31,692 nucleotides of DNA, from positions 1-31,692 of the forward strand of contig JBIIZQ010000022.1 in NCBI GenBank assembly GCA_044346175.1. The letters are read 5' to 3'. Below, in pieces: positions 23,957-31,692 of this stretch; position 1 is the stretch's first letter, and each line of letters starts with the position of its first letter. The notes beneath the pieces were generated by a model. The model had not been told where the DNA came from, searched no databases, and saw only the letters and a list, made by a program, of their open reading frames with translations. Made by a program: the position numbers and the translations under genes. This stretch comes from JBJTUH01 sp044346175 (GTDB lineage: Bacteria > Cyanobacteriota > Vampirovibrionia > Vampirovibrionales > JAJTHC01).

Positions 23957-25144
23957 TTAAACGAGTTTGCCACCATTCCCAAACATCTGCATCATGGTCA
24001 TCATTTGAGCCATCTGAGGGTCACTATTCCCCATGCCCGCCATCAAAGGGTTCATATTGCCCATCGAGGGCTTACCGCCGTTCATCATTTGGAGCATAGG
24101 CAACATTTGTGCCATGGATGGGTCTTGAGAAGCCATCATTTGCATCATCATATTCGATGCCATATCTTGTTGGGGCATTTGGGTTTGCTTGGGTTTTGCC
24201 GAATCAATTTCAGCCAATGTACCTTCTTGGTCTTCACGCATACGTGCAGACAGTTCAGCAATCACATCCTCTGATAAATTACCCTTACGTGCCATGTCCA
24301 TCAGTTGTGCCGTTGGCATTTGTGCATAGGGTGAGTTGGCTCTTTCTTGTTGTTCAGCACGTTGAGCTTGCCGTTGACGATACGCCGCCATGGCTTCTTG
24401 GTAAGCTTCCATCTCAGCATCATACTCTGAATCAAGCGAAGTATCATCCTTCTCAGAAGACTCTTTTGAGGCAACATTGCTTGGAGCTTTAGGAGTGACA
24501 TCCATCAAATTTTTAGGAATATTGACCATGGCACGTCCTCGAACATTGCCATCAAATTCACTCATACGTAAATTGTTCTCATTTTTGGCTTCACCCATTA
24601 ACTGAGCCACACGGTCAAGCACAGCGGGCATAGACTTCCAACGACCATCGCTCCATATTTTGTTTTTATCGAGTGGCGTATTTTCATCCATTTGAAACTG
24701 GAGTTGATTGTCTTTGTCCACATACACCACGAGTGGGTCAGGGTACTCCATACCCGTTTCAGGGTCGGTAAAGCCCTTTAAGGCAAAAACAGGGCCTTTT
24801 TCAGGGTCATCAATAATCTTACCCAACTCAGGATTTTCGTAATTAAAGCCCTCTTGTCCCTCTAAGCTTTTCGTAAAAGCAACAATGGCCCTATTGCCCT
24901 CAAAAAACTGACGCTGTACCTGAGCAAGTTCAGGGGAAGCACTTTGTGTGGAAAGCGTTTTAGGCGTAGCGGGTTTCATCTCCGAACGACTACTTGCCCG
25001 TGCTGAAGCCGAGGAAGATGCCATCGTGGTAGCAGACGATTTTGACGTTGTTTTAGGAGAGGCAGGATGATTCTGCATTTTAGACATATGCCCCATACGG
25101 GTCGAGGCGTTAGAGGGGTTTCTTGTACTTTGTATCATCATCAT
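23957..25144 (-). CDS. Hypothetical protein with a methionine-rich tail
   Basis: A 395-residue protein with three zones. Residues 1-70 are Ser/Thr/Ala-rich and disordered. Residues about 75-215 look like a folded domain (FFEGNRAIVAFTKSLEGQEGF, PLVVYVDKDNQLQFQMDEN, WSDGRWKSMPAVLDRVAQLMG). A charged helical segment follows (YDAEMEAYQEAMAAYRQRQAQRAEQQ). The last 68 residues contain 21 Met, with Asn, Gly and Gln. Met-rich tails occur in copper-binding proteins and in the SRP54 M domain, but neither pattern is specific here. No signal peptide. It starts with three ATGs at 25144. Function unknown. Confidence 0.7.
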   Translation of the reverse strand: MMMIQSTRNPSNASTRMGHMSKMQNHPASPKTTSKSSATTMASSSASARASSRSEMKPATPKTLSTQSASPELAQVQRQFFEGNRAIVAFTKSLEGQEGFNYENPELGKIIDDPEKGPVFALKGFTDPETGMEYPDPLVVYVDKDNQLQFQMDENTPLDKNKIWSDGRWKSMPAVLDRVAQLMGEAKNENNLRMSEFDGNVRGRAMVNIPKNLMDVTPKAPSNVASKESSEKDDTSLDSEYDAEMEAYQEAMAAYRQRQAQRAEQQERANSPYAQMPTAQLMDMARKGNLSEDVIAELSARMREDQEGTLAEIDSAKPKQTQMPQQDMASNMMMQMMASQDPSMAQMLPMLQMMNGGKPSMGNMNPLMAGMGNSDPQMAQMMTMMQMFGNGGKLV

Positions 25145-25640
25145 GAAGGGTCTTCTCGGATATTTCTCGGCAGCACGTTCAGTACGATAAAAACTTGAAC
25201 GACTCAGGGGGACACGTAAAACGATACTTAGGGCGTTAAACTACGTTAGGGTTCGGCAAAATACCTCCAGTAATTGATAAAAAATGTACAAAATTTTGAG
25301 ACTCGACTTAATTTGTAAACATTTGTTACAGTTTAAGAGAATCCGATATTTTAAGGTGTCACCGATTGACACGCTTATGACCTTAGGAGCAGAATGAAAA
25401 TACGGTGTTTTCATAAAAAAGCGACTATAAACTGTCTTTTTTAGGATTAGGCTCATTGGGCTATACCTTAAAAAATTATTTTAAAGTTGCTGTTACCTCG
25501 TTATTCAACCATCACCTTTACATTAACCTCATCCAGTGTGCTTCGCCGTTTGCGACATTCGTTATTCTTTTGGATGGCAGGGGTGTAAATGGTTCTATAC
25601 TCCAAACCTTCCCACAACTACGTGAGGCTAAAAGACCGCC
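25145..25640. other. Divergent intergenic region
   Basis: About 500 nt between the Met-rich protein gene and the nucleotidyltransferase gene. It contains the inverted repeat at 25356-25372 and an AT-rich stretch around 25270-25350. A short open frame (25456-25707) overlaps the next gene and has no start site or family signal. No RNA gene was seen. Confidence 0.45.
25356..25372. promoter_or_regulatory. Inverted repeat overlapping a TTGACA box
   Basis: GTGTCA-CCGAT-TGACAC is a perfect 6-5-6 inverted repeat. Its right arm contains TTGACA (25366-25371), a -35 consensus, although no good -10 follows at 16-18 nt. It could be a repressor site for either divergent gene. Confidence 0.3.
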
Positions 25641-27320
25641 ATGCGTCCCCTTTCTCTTTCTAATTCACAGTTTTTCCCTCGTTTATCGAGTCCTGTTGCG
25701 AATGTAAACCTTGTACCCAACCAAGCCCACACCTCTCAGCGTTTTGGCAATTTGCTCCAAGCACCCGCCCAAGATGAATTTGCAGTACACAGCACGCTTA
25801 GCAATCATGTGCCTCTTGAAACACTCTCAAAGGAAGCCTCTAAGCTTAAAGCCAATACCCAACTTGCTGAAAATCCTGGCAAACTGGACATTTACGGTCT
25901 TGTGACAGGGGAGCCTGGACAAGTAAAAAAAATTGGTACCATTACCAACCCTGAAGGACTTCCAAAAACCTTCGCCGTAGTACAAGCTAAGGGCGATGGT
26001 AATACCTCGGTGCGTTTCCGCTCCCCTTCCGACCCACACGTTCACTACTTCATGCTCCCTGGGTCAAAAGCGGAGTTCAAAAAAACAAACACTGAAGTAG
26101 TCATGTATCCTGTGAAGCAATCCAACTTCATTCTTCACAGTGGTAATGTAGACCCTCTTAAGCAACATCAGCTCCATAACCGTAATAAACCGCTCGACGC
26201 AACGGTTCTTGTACTAGGTGCAGGGTTGTCTTCAAGATTCTATCCCTTTACGCCCACCATTGGTAGCAAAACAGCGGCTCCCGTTCAGCCTGGATTATCT
26301 ATTCCTGGAGCTGTGATGACCGAACTTGCCCAACAGGGTGCCTCTGATTTTGTAACACATTTACATTTCAAGGCGGCTCAAACGCTTAAAGGGATGGAAC
26401 AGTCATTTGAAACGCTCACAGAAACGCAAAAAAAGCTGGGACAAACGCCCTCTAAAGTGAATGCGTTTTATGTCAACGATAAGGGACTCCCTGGCACTGC
26501 TGGCACCGTGTTAACGGTCATTGAAGATGGCTACAAAACTGCAAATGCGATGAAGCCTTTCCCTCATAGTGAAGCGGCTCAAGCCCCTGAAAAAACAAAA
26601 AAAGCAGTGGATACCTTTAAACACAAGCTCCACACCCGCCCTATGATTGTGATTCAAGGGGATGCCATGATTCAGGGCATTGATTTCCACAAAGTACTTG
26701 AAGCCCATAATAAAGCTCGTAAAGACCATGGTGCTTTAGTCACGATTGTTTCTATGAAGCCAGAAGATACAACGATTTTACCAAACTTCGGCTGTATCAA
26801 GTCCTCTGATGCAAACCAATCGGGTATCATCAAGAAGTTCGTAGAAAAACCCAAAGACCTCTCCGTCCTGAAAGACGAAGACCCTTCTAAGCCCATGCAC
26901 CAGCTTGTCAATACAGGGATTTATGTCCTTGACCCCAAAGTATTTGAACTCATCAAAGAACGGGAAAAGCAACCACTCACTGACCCCAAGGCAGGTGTGG
27001 ACTTTGGCAACGATGTTTTCCCCTACTTGGTTGAAAAAGGGCATCCTCTTTATACCTATGTAGCAGATGGTGTATGGAGCGACGTGGGCAACCTTCACGC
27101 TTACCACAACGGGTTAAAGCACCGTGATACAAGCATTCAAATGCTCCCTGAAGGCAATCCTTTTAAAGCCATGGGGAGTATGATGCGAGGCAAAGGCACC
27201 ATTGCGGTAACGCCTGATGCAACAAAGAGTTTTGAAATGGATAAACCTATGGCAAAAGTGACGGGTAATGTCCTTGTTGCACGTAGCTTACCTGAAACAC
27301 CTTACGATAAAGGCATTTAA
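25641..27320 (+). CDS. Sugar-phosphate nucleotidyltransferase with extra N-terminal domain
   Basis: A 559-residue protein. Residues about 187-540 are a nucleotidyl transferase that would make an NDP-sugar from NTP and sugar-1-phosphate. The nucleotide loop is LGAGLSSRFYPFTPTIGSK (192-210), a variant of GGxGxRLxPLTxxxPK. Also visible are VIQGD (metal-binding Asp), FVEKP, LVNTGIYVLDP and GVWSDVGNLHAYH. The last 50 residues may begin a left-handed beta helix. Residues 1-185 are an added region of unknown function: a polar leader with QRFG at 33-36 and a small beta-rich domain (FAVVQAKGDGNTSVRFRS). ATG 25641 is the only sensible start. Which nucleotide and sugar it uses cannot be told. It lies 22 nt before a GNAT gene. 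Confidence 0.85.
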   Translation: MRPLSLSNSQFFPRLSSPVANVNLVPNQAHTSQRFGNLLQAPAQDEFAVHSTLSNHVPLETLSKEASKLKANTQLAENPGKLDIYGLVTGEPGQVKKIGTITNPEGLPKTFAVVQAKGDGNTSVRFRSPSDPHVHYFMLPGSKAEFKKTNTEVVMYPVKQSNFILHSGNVDPLKQHQLHNRNKPLDATVLVLGAGLSSRFYPFTPTIGSKTAAPVQPGLSIPGAVMTELAQQGASDFVTHLHFKAAQTLKGMEQSFETLTETQKKLGQTPSKVNAFYVNDKGLPGTAGTVLTVIEDGYKTANAMKPFPHSEAAQAPEKTKKAVDTFKHKLHTRPMIVIQGDAMIQGIDFHKVLEAHNKARKDHGALVTIVSMKPEDTTILPNFGCIKSSDANQSGIIKKFVEKPKDLSVLKDEDPSKPMHQLVNTGIYVLDPKVFELIKEREKQPLTDPKAGVDFGNDVFPYLVEKGHPLYTYVADGVWSDVGNLHAYHNGLKHRDTSIQMLPEGNPFKAMGSMMRGKGTIAVTPDATKSFEMDKPMAKVTGNVLVARSLPETPYDKGI

Positions 27321-27342
27321 GATAGCTTAGAGTCTCCATTAA

Positions 27343-27870
27343 ATGTACCCACTCCCCATCCCTTTCATCCCTGAGTATTTTTTACGACCTATCGTGAAAG
27401 ATGATAATCTACAGGTTGCTGAGTTAGTTCAAAGCGTACTTGAAGAGTTTGGCATTGAAGGGGAGGGTTGTGCGGCTTCTGATGCGGATTTATTCATCTT
27501 GAATCATTACAGAGACAAGACTCCTAGATGTCAGTTTTATGTTGTTGTACATGCCGAAAAACCCACTGAAGTGCTTGGCAGCATTGGTTATGAGCCTTTA
27601 AAAGGCGATGACAGCGGAGAATTCGCTGAGGTCGTTAAGTTTTATTTGAAGAAACCATTGCGTGGTTTGGGGATAGGTCAATACCTACTTGAGCATGTCT
27701 TGGAAGACCTCAAAAGACTCGGATACCAAGAAGCCTACATGGAAACTTCCGATAGACTTTTGTCTGCTCCTCTTTTTAAAAAGTTTGGATTCCAACACCT
27801 TACTTCTAAAAAAGGTAACAACGGACACGAACACCCATTACTGAACATTTTTATGAGCAAGCTCCTGTAA
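27343..27870 (+). CDS. GNAT-family N-acetyltransferase
   Basis: A 175-residue cytoplasmic protein with the acetyl-CoA-binding signature VKFYLKKPLRGLGIGQYLLEHVLEDL (motif A, R/Q-x-x-G-x-G/A, as RGLGIG). The typical end of the fold follows: GYQEAYMETSDRLLSAPLFKKFGFQHL. The strand before the motif is LGSIGYEPL. The amine substrate is unknown; linkage to the nucleotidyltransferase by a 22-nt gap allows a role in modified-sugar synthesis, but this is a guess. A repeat element begins immediately after the stop codon. Confidence 0.88.
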   Translation: MYPLPIPFIPEYFLRPIVKDDNLQVAELVQSVLEEFGIEGEGCAASDADLFILNHYRDKTPRCQFYVVVHAEKPTEVLGSIGYEPLKGDDSGEFAEVVKFYLKKPLRGLGIGQYLLEHVLEDLKRLGYQEAYMETSDRLLSAPLFKKFGFQHLTSKKGNNGHEHPLLNIFMSKLL

Positions 27871-27874
27871 AACG

Positions 27875-27938
27875 CAGGTCGGAATCCAGAGGGCTTGCAG
27901 TATTAACGAAGCGTGGATACCGATTTCATCGGTATGAC
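27875..27938. repeat. MITE-like element, copy lacking the left terminus
   Basis: The sequence from GGTCGGAATCCAGAG through GGATACCGAT-TTC-ATCGGTATGAC matches 18187-18249, but the GTCATTCCGA left end is missing. It starts 5 nt after the acetyltransferase stop. The ATACCGAT palindrome spans 27917-27935. Confidence 0.65.
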
Positions 27939-27961
27939 GACATGCCCCCTCCTATTTCAAG

Positions 27962-27982
27962 GGGAGGGTTTGCAACCCTCCC
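27962..27982. repeat. Dispersed GGGAGGGTT palindrome, copy E
   Basis: GGGAGGGTT-TGC-AACCCTCCC, next to the MITE-like copy as at 18132-18249. It lies between convergent genes and could act as a transcript end for either. Confidence 0.7.
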
Positions 27983-28097
27983 TAAAACCTCTAGACAAAA
28001 ACGAAAAAGCAAATCGTTCCTTATATTGCCTTTCACTCGTCCTGCCGAGAAAAAACGCTGTATATACACAACACACGCAGGCAAGTGCATAAACTAT

Positions 28098-30857
28098 CTA
28101 ACGCAGCGGTTCCAACACCAGCTGTTCAGTGTCAGCATCCACCGTTAAAACAGCTGTATCACCAGGTTGAATGGTACGTGCTAAGAGCGATTTGGCAAGT
28201 AAGTTTTCAACCTGTTGACGTAACAAACGCTTAATGGGTCTGGCACCATACTTTGGCTGATAGCCACGTGTGGCTAACCAGGTCAGGGCATCTTCATCAA
28301 CGTTCAAGGCAATATCTTGTGCTTGCAAACGTTTTTTTAAACTCGTAAGCTGAATTTCGACAACTCGTTCCAAATCCCCCATAGTCAGGGGATAGAAGGT
28401 GATGGTTTCATCCAGACGATTCAAAAACTCAGGACGAAAATGCTGCTGTAGCACCTCTGATAAAAGCGTGTCAAACTGCTCATCACTAGGAGTATCCGCC
28501 ATAAGCCCTCCAAATGTAGCACGCCCTAAAATCACATCGCCTGCCAAATTACTGGTTAAAATCACAAGCGTATTTCGGAAGTTCACAACACGCCCTTTGC
28601 TATCTGTCAAACGTCCATCATCAAGCAGCTGAAGTAATACATTCATGACATCAGGGTGAGCTTTTTCAACTTCATCAAATAGCAAAACACTATAGGGTTT
28701 ACGAAGCACAGCTTCTGTCAATTGCCCACCTTCATCATGACCAATATAGCCCGGAGGTGCGCCAATTAAGCGGGAGCTACTGTGCTTTTCCATATACTCA
28801 CTCATATCGAAACGAATCAAAGCACTTTCATCATTAAAGAGTGTTTCAGCCAGTGCTTTCGCTGTTTCTGTTTTACCCACCCCCGAAGGTCCTAAAAACA
28901 AGAAACAGCCCAGCGGACGTTTGGGGTCGTGCAGACCAGCCCTCGCACGACGAACGGCATCACTCACGGCTTGCAAGGCACGACGTTGCCCAACCACTCG
29001 TTTTTCAAGTACGGCTTCAAGATTCAACAATCGCTCAGACTCTGACTGTAAGAGCTTTGTAAGGGGAATTCCCGTCCAGCGGGAAACAATATCGGCAATT
29101 TCTTCAACGCCCACAGCTTCCTGAAGGAGTTTCTCACGCTGCAAAGCATCCACCTCACCCGATAGTTCCCCTTCTTGAAGATTCGTACCAAGGGCTTTTA
29201 ACTCCGCTTCTTTCCATTGTAACTGCTGCGTTACCTGAGGTAACTTACCATACTTGAGTTCGGCCGCTTTAGAAAGTTCAGCATCCCGTTCAGCATTTTC
29301 AATACTCTGCTGTAGTGCCTTGACGGATGCACGTAAGCCTCGAACCTCTTCAAGCAAAGCTTTTTCTTTTTCCCAACGGGTACGTAATTTTTCTTCATCA
29401 TGCCTCACGAGTACTAAAGTATTTTCAACTTTTGAAAGTCGGTCTTTAAGAGCTTTATCGGAAGGTTGCCCATCAGCTTCTTTTTTAAGAGCTTCTCGTT
29501 CAATTTCAAGTTGAATACGCTCACGAGTCAGGGCATCTAAGGCCTCAGGCAAACTATCAATTTGCACCCGAACCTTAGAAGCCGCCTCATCAATCAAGTC
29601 AATCGCCTTGTCGGGCAAAAATCGGTCGGTAATATAGCGGCTCGATAGCTTCACAGCGGCTTCCAATGCGGCATCTTTAATCAAAACCCCGTGATGTACC
29701 TCGTAGCGGTCTTTCAAACCACGTAAAATACTAAGAGTTTCTTCAACAGAAGGCTCATCAACCAAGACTTGCTGAAAACGGCGTGCTAAAGCTGTATCTT
29801 TCTCAATATACTTACGGTACTCTTTCAACGTCGTGGCACCCACACAACGTAACTCACCACGGGCAAGCATAGGCTTCATCAAGTTACTGGCATCCATCCC
29901 ACTATCAGGACCATTACTACCAGCACCTACCACCGTATGCAGCTCGTCAATAAAGAGGATTAAATCACCCTCCGCTTGAGAGACCTCCTTTAAAACGCTT
30001 TTTAAACGTTCTTCAAACTCACCTTTGTATTTGGCACCAGCGACCAAAGCACCCAAATCGAGTCCCATCACACGACAATCTTTCAAACTCTCAGGTACAT
30101 CGCCAACCACAATACGTTGTGCCAAACCCTCAGCAATGGCAGTTTTACCCACGCCTGGTTCCCCAATAAGGACAGGATTATTTTTGGTACGACGATTTAA
30201 TACCTGCACCACACGACGGATTTCTTCCTGACGACCAATGACAGGGTCAAGCTTACCATCCTTCGCAAGCTGAGTAAGGTCTTTAGCGTACTTTTCAAGG
30301 GCTTTCATCTCTTTTTTAGTTTTACGCTTACTCGCCCCATCTTCCTGAAGACCACTTTGAGAAGATGCCTCAGGAGCGGTACCTTCTGCTTCTTGTTGTT
30401 TCTGTAGTTGACGCATCGCCACGTAAAGCGTGTCCATCGTTACACCTTGACGTGCCAATGTTACGGAAGCAGTACCACCCATCGCCGTATCGACCATGGC
30501 AAGTAAAAAATGTTCTACGCCTGTTAAAGAGGCTTTTAAACGTCCCGCATGTTGTTGCGCAAGGTCAATCAGCTGAATGAGTCTAGGCGAAACCATGATT
30601 TGACCTGTAGGTACATCCGCATACTGCTTTTGCGAAGGACGATTCCCTAAGTCTTTCAAAACCTCACGCTCAAGCACTTGTAAGTTTGCCCCGCACGCTT
30701 GCAACAGCGTACACCCAACACCCTCAGTATATTCAAGCAATGCGAGTAACAGGTTTTCAACATCAATTTGCACTTGCTGAAAGCGAGGCAAGTTGACTTG
30801 TGCTTGGTTAATCATTTTATGAGCTTGTGGCGTAAGAGTTGAAAAGTCGAGCATCAT
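28098..30857 (-). CDS. clpB: ATP-dependent disaggregase ClpB
   Basis: A 919-residue hexameric AAA+ chaperone that rescues aggregated proteins with DnaK. The domains in order are an N-terminal Clp_N repeat pair (about 1-150), a charged linker, AAA-1 with GEPGVGKT (232-239) and ILFIDE (300-305), a coiled-coil middle domain (about 400-560), AAA-2 with GPSGVGKT (656-663) and VLLFDEVEKAH, and a C-terminal small domain. The pore loop is GAKYKGEFEER in AAA-1 and PGYIGHDEGG in AAA-2, a variant of GYVGYEEGG. It is some 50 residues longer than usual, mainly in the linker after Clp_N (EAEGTAPEASSQSG). Tandem ATG at 30857 is preferred over TTG 30890. No CIRCE element is visible upstream. Confidence 0.95.
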   Translation of the reverse strand: MMLDFSTLTPQAHKMINQAQVNLPRFQQVQIDVENLLLALLEYTEGVGCTLLQACGANLQVLEREVLKDLGNRPSQKQYADVPTGQIMVSPRLIQLIDLAQQHAGRLKASLTGVEHFLLAMVDTAMGGTASVTLARQGVTMDTLYVAMRQLQKQQEAEGTAPEASSQSGLQEDGASKRKTKKEMKALEKYAKDLTQLAKDGKLDPVIGRQEEIRRVVQVLNRRTKNNPVLIGEPGVGKTAIAEGLAQRIVVGDVPESLKDCRVMGLDLGALVAGAKYKGEFEERLKSVLKEVSQAEGDLILFIDELHTVVGAGSNGPDSGMDASNLMKPMLARGELRCVGATTLKEYRKYIEKDTALARRFQQVLVDEPSVEETLSILRGLKDRYEVHHGVLIKDAALEAAVKLSSRYITDRFLPDKAIDLIDEAASKVRVQIDSLPEALDALTRERIQLEIEREALKKEADGQPSDKALKDRLSKVENTLVLVRHDEEKLRTRWEKEKALLEEVRGLRASVKALQQSIENAERDAELSKAAELKYGKLPQVTQQLQWKEAELKALGTNLQEGELSGEVDALQREKLLQEAVGVEEIADIVSRWTGIPLTKLLQSESERLLNLEAVLEKRVVGQRRALQAVSDAVRRARAGLHDPKRPLGCFLFLGPSGVGKTETAKALAETLFNDESALIRFDMSEYMEKHSSSRLIGAPPGYIGHDEGGQLTEAVLRKPYSVLLFDEVEKAHPDVMNVLLQLLDDGRLTDSKGRVVNFRNTLVILTSNLAGDVILGRATFGGLMADTPSDEQFDTLLSEVLQQHFRPEFLNRLDETITFYPLTMGDLERVVEIQLTSLKKRLQAQDIALNVDEDALTWLATRGYQPKYGARPIKRLLRQQVENLLAKSLLARTIQPGDTAVLTVDADTEQLVLEPLR

Positions 30858-31126
30858 GGGCGTAGAGAGTTCCTTTTCAAAAAAAGACAACGAGAGAACA
30901 GGTCATATCAGCTTAACATAGGATGCTGAAGACGTATGCGGAAAGATTGATATCTCCTCTATATATACACGCCCCCGTAACCCATCGTGCCTTTCTTTAG
31001 GTTTTTACAAGGTTTAAAGATCTCAAGTATTGAAAAACGCTTTAAAGGCATTTTAAGACCTTATTTTGTTTTTATTGAATAAATGACACTTTGAAACAAT
31101 GTACAATCTAAGGAAAGCCAAAAAAT
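30858..31126. other. Divergent intergenic region
   Basis: 269 nt upstream of clpB and the edge gene. A -10-like TACAAT lies at 31102-31107, 20 nt before the edge gene, without a good -35 at the usual distance. For clpB the minus strand has an AT-rich TATATATA tract near 30959-30970. No CIRCE repeat or RNA gene was seen. Confidence 0.4.
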
Positions 31127-31692
31127 ATGAAATTAAGCTCTAACATGTTAAAAAACATACAGAAAACTATGACTAAGAAATTAACCTTAAAAGATGTGGC
31201 TATAGTAGCAGGAACAGGGATAGGATTATTAGGAACAGGATTATACATTATGAGTGAAAAACCAACAAAAGAAACAAAACGTGCATTCAAAAAATATAAC
31301 GAGGATTTCCCGAGTGATAAACGTATCCTACCATTTACAACAGATAGTCAAGCAGTAGCTTCTTACTCCAAAAAGATACCACACGTCATTTTCACGAATC
31401 CTAAAAATATTAAGGATGAGATTGAAATTTTAAAACTAAAATATCCGAAAATAGACAGTAAAAAAGCAGAAGTTGGTATTTTAAAACATGAGCTGCGACA
31501 TGCAGAAATTGATGCTGCTTTAAAAGGAAAAAGATATACTTTAGGAGAAAGAGAGAAACTTTACGATAAAACCAAGTGCCTACAGGAAGTGGATGCTGAA
31601 AAAACCATGTATCATTTCATGGCAAAAAATGACCCATCATTCAAAAAGCACTTCCCCACGGTGGCTTCTATGTCAGGGTACGCCGACGAATG
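31127..31692 (+). CDS. HExxH zinc-metalloprotease-like protein, truncated by the window edge
   Basis: An open frame starts at ATG 31127 and runs off the right edge without a stop, giving 188 residues. A lysine-rich start is followed by a membrane span or signal anchor near 23-42 (DVAIVAGTGIGLLGTGLYIM). The soluble part contains HELRH at 121-125, the HExxH zinc motif (zinc ligands H121 and H125, catalytic E122), inside ILKHELRHAEIDAALKG. A third ligand could be E154 or E158 (QEVDAEKTM). AAGGA lies upstream. The gene is strongly A-rich and uses AAA, TTA and ATA codons far more than its neighbours. The family cannot be named without the C-terminus; membrane-anchored protease is the best reading. 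Confidence 0.65.
   Translation, partial: MKLSSNMLKNIQKTMTKKLTLKDVAIVAGTGIGLLGTGLYIMSEKPTKETKRAFKKYNEDFPSDKRILPFTTDSQAVASYSKKIPHVIFTNPKNIKDEIEILKLKYPKIDSKKAEVGILKHELRHAEIDAALKGKRYTLGEREKLYDKTKCLQEVDAEKTMYHFMAKNDPSFKKHFPTVASMSGYADE

Noticed and set aside
25456..25707. 83-residue frame before the nucleotidyltransferase
   Set aside because: Overlaps the start of the better supported gene and shows no family or start signal.
27942..28148. 68-residue frame between the GNAT gene and clpB
   Set aside because: It is built from the repeat elements and the antisense end of clpB.
31108..31290. Minus-strand frame at the right edge
   Set aside because: Opposite the HELRH gene, which has a long open frame, membrane span and zinc motif.

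Overview
The window reads like a chromosomal segment of a flagellated, diderm bacterium with moderate G+C content. L-ring and P-ring genes (flgH, flgI) and an MlaE-type lipid-transport permease imply an outer membrane. A cyanobacterial-style glycine-rich RRM protein, and several proteins with a basic, disordered N-terminus carrying an R-[FY]-G motif, suggest a non-photosynthetic relative of the cyanobacteria (Vampirovibrionia/Melainabacteria). That placement is inference. No rRNA, tRNA, CRISPR array or complete insertion sequence was seen.

Layout. 1-745: a gene tail at the left edge and a minimal kinase-like protein. 758-2561 (minus): a small 4Fe-4S ferredoxin behind a large membrane protein, with two Fur-like palindromes upstream. 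2846-3960: a promoter, a leader of about 310 nt, a tandem-RRM RNA-binding protein and a strong terminator. 4251-5359: two small plus-strand hypotheticals. 5420-7290 (minus): hisG followed 8 nt later by an mlaE-like permease. 7471-9060 (minus): two single-span coiled-coil proteins. 9422-11658 (plus): two tandem paralogous RTX proteins, each with its own terminator. 11875-16095 (plus): a flagellar rod/ring operon flgG-flgA-flgH-flgI-flgJ. 16229-18026: a promoter/terminator pair followed by a GH6 family glucanase. 18083-18249: palindromic repeats. 18311-20518 (minus): two paralogous glycine-zipper membrane proteins whose 3' halves are almost identical, and an unknown protein. 20973-23952 (plus): mraY-murD. 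23957-25144 (minus): a protein with a methionine-rich tail. 25641-27870 (plus): a sugar nucleotidyltransferase and a GNAT acetyltransferase. 28098-30857 (minus): clpB. 31127 to the right edge (plus): the start of an A-rich gene with a HELRH zinc-protease motif.

How it fits together. Housekeeping genes (peptidoglycan precursor synthesis, histidine synthesis, protein disaggregation, flagellar rings) are interleaved with lineage-specific membrane or secreted proteins. The GH6 enzyme and the RTX pair would fit an organism that attacks or attaches to cellulose-containing cells, such as algae, but nothing here proves a lifestyle. The least explained signals are the shared N-terminal R-[FY]-G motif on five otherwise different proteins, the homogenised 3' ends of the paralog pair, the Fur-like operator pair in front of an unknown membrane protein plus ferredoxin, the minimal kinase and the edge zincin.
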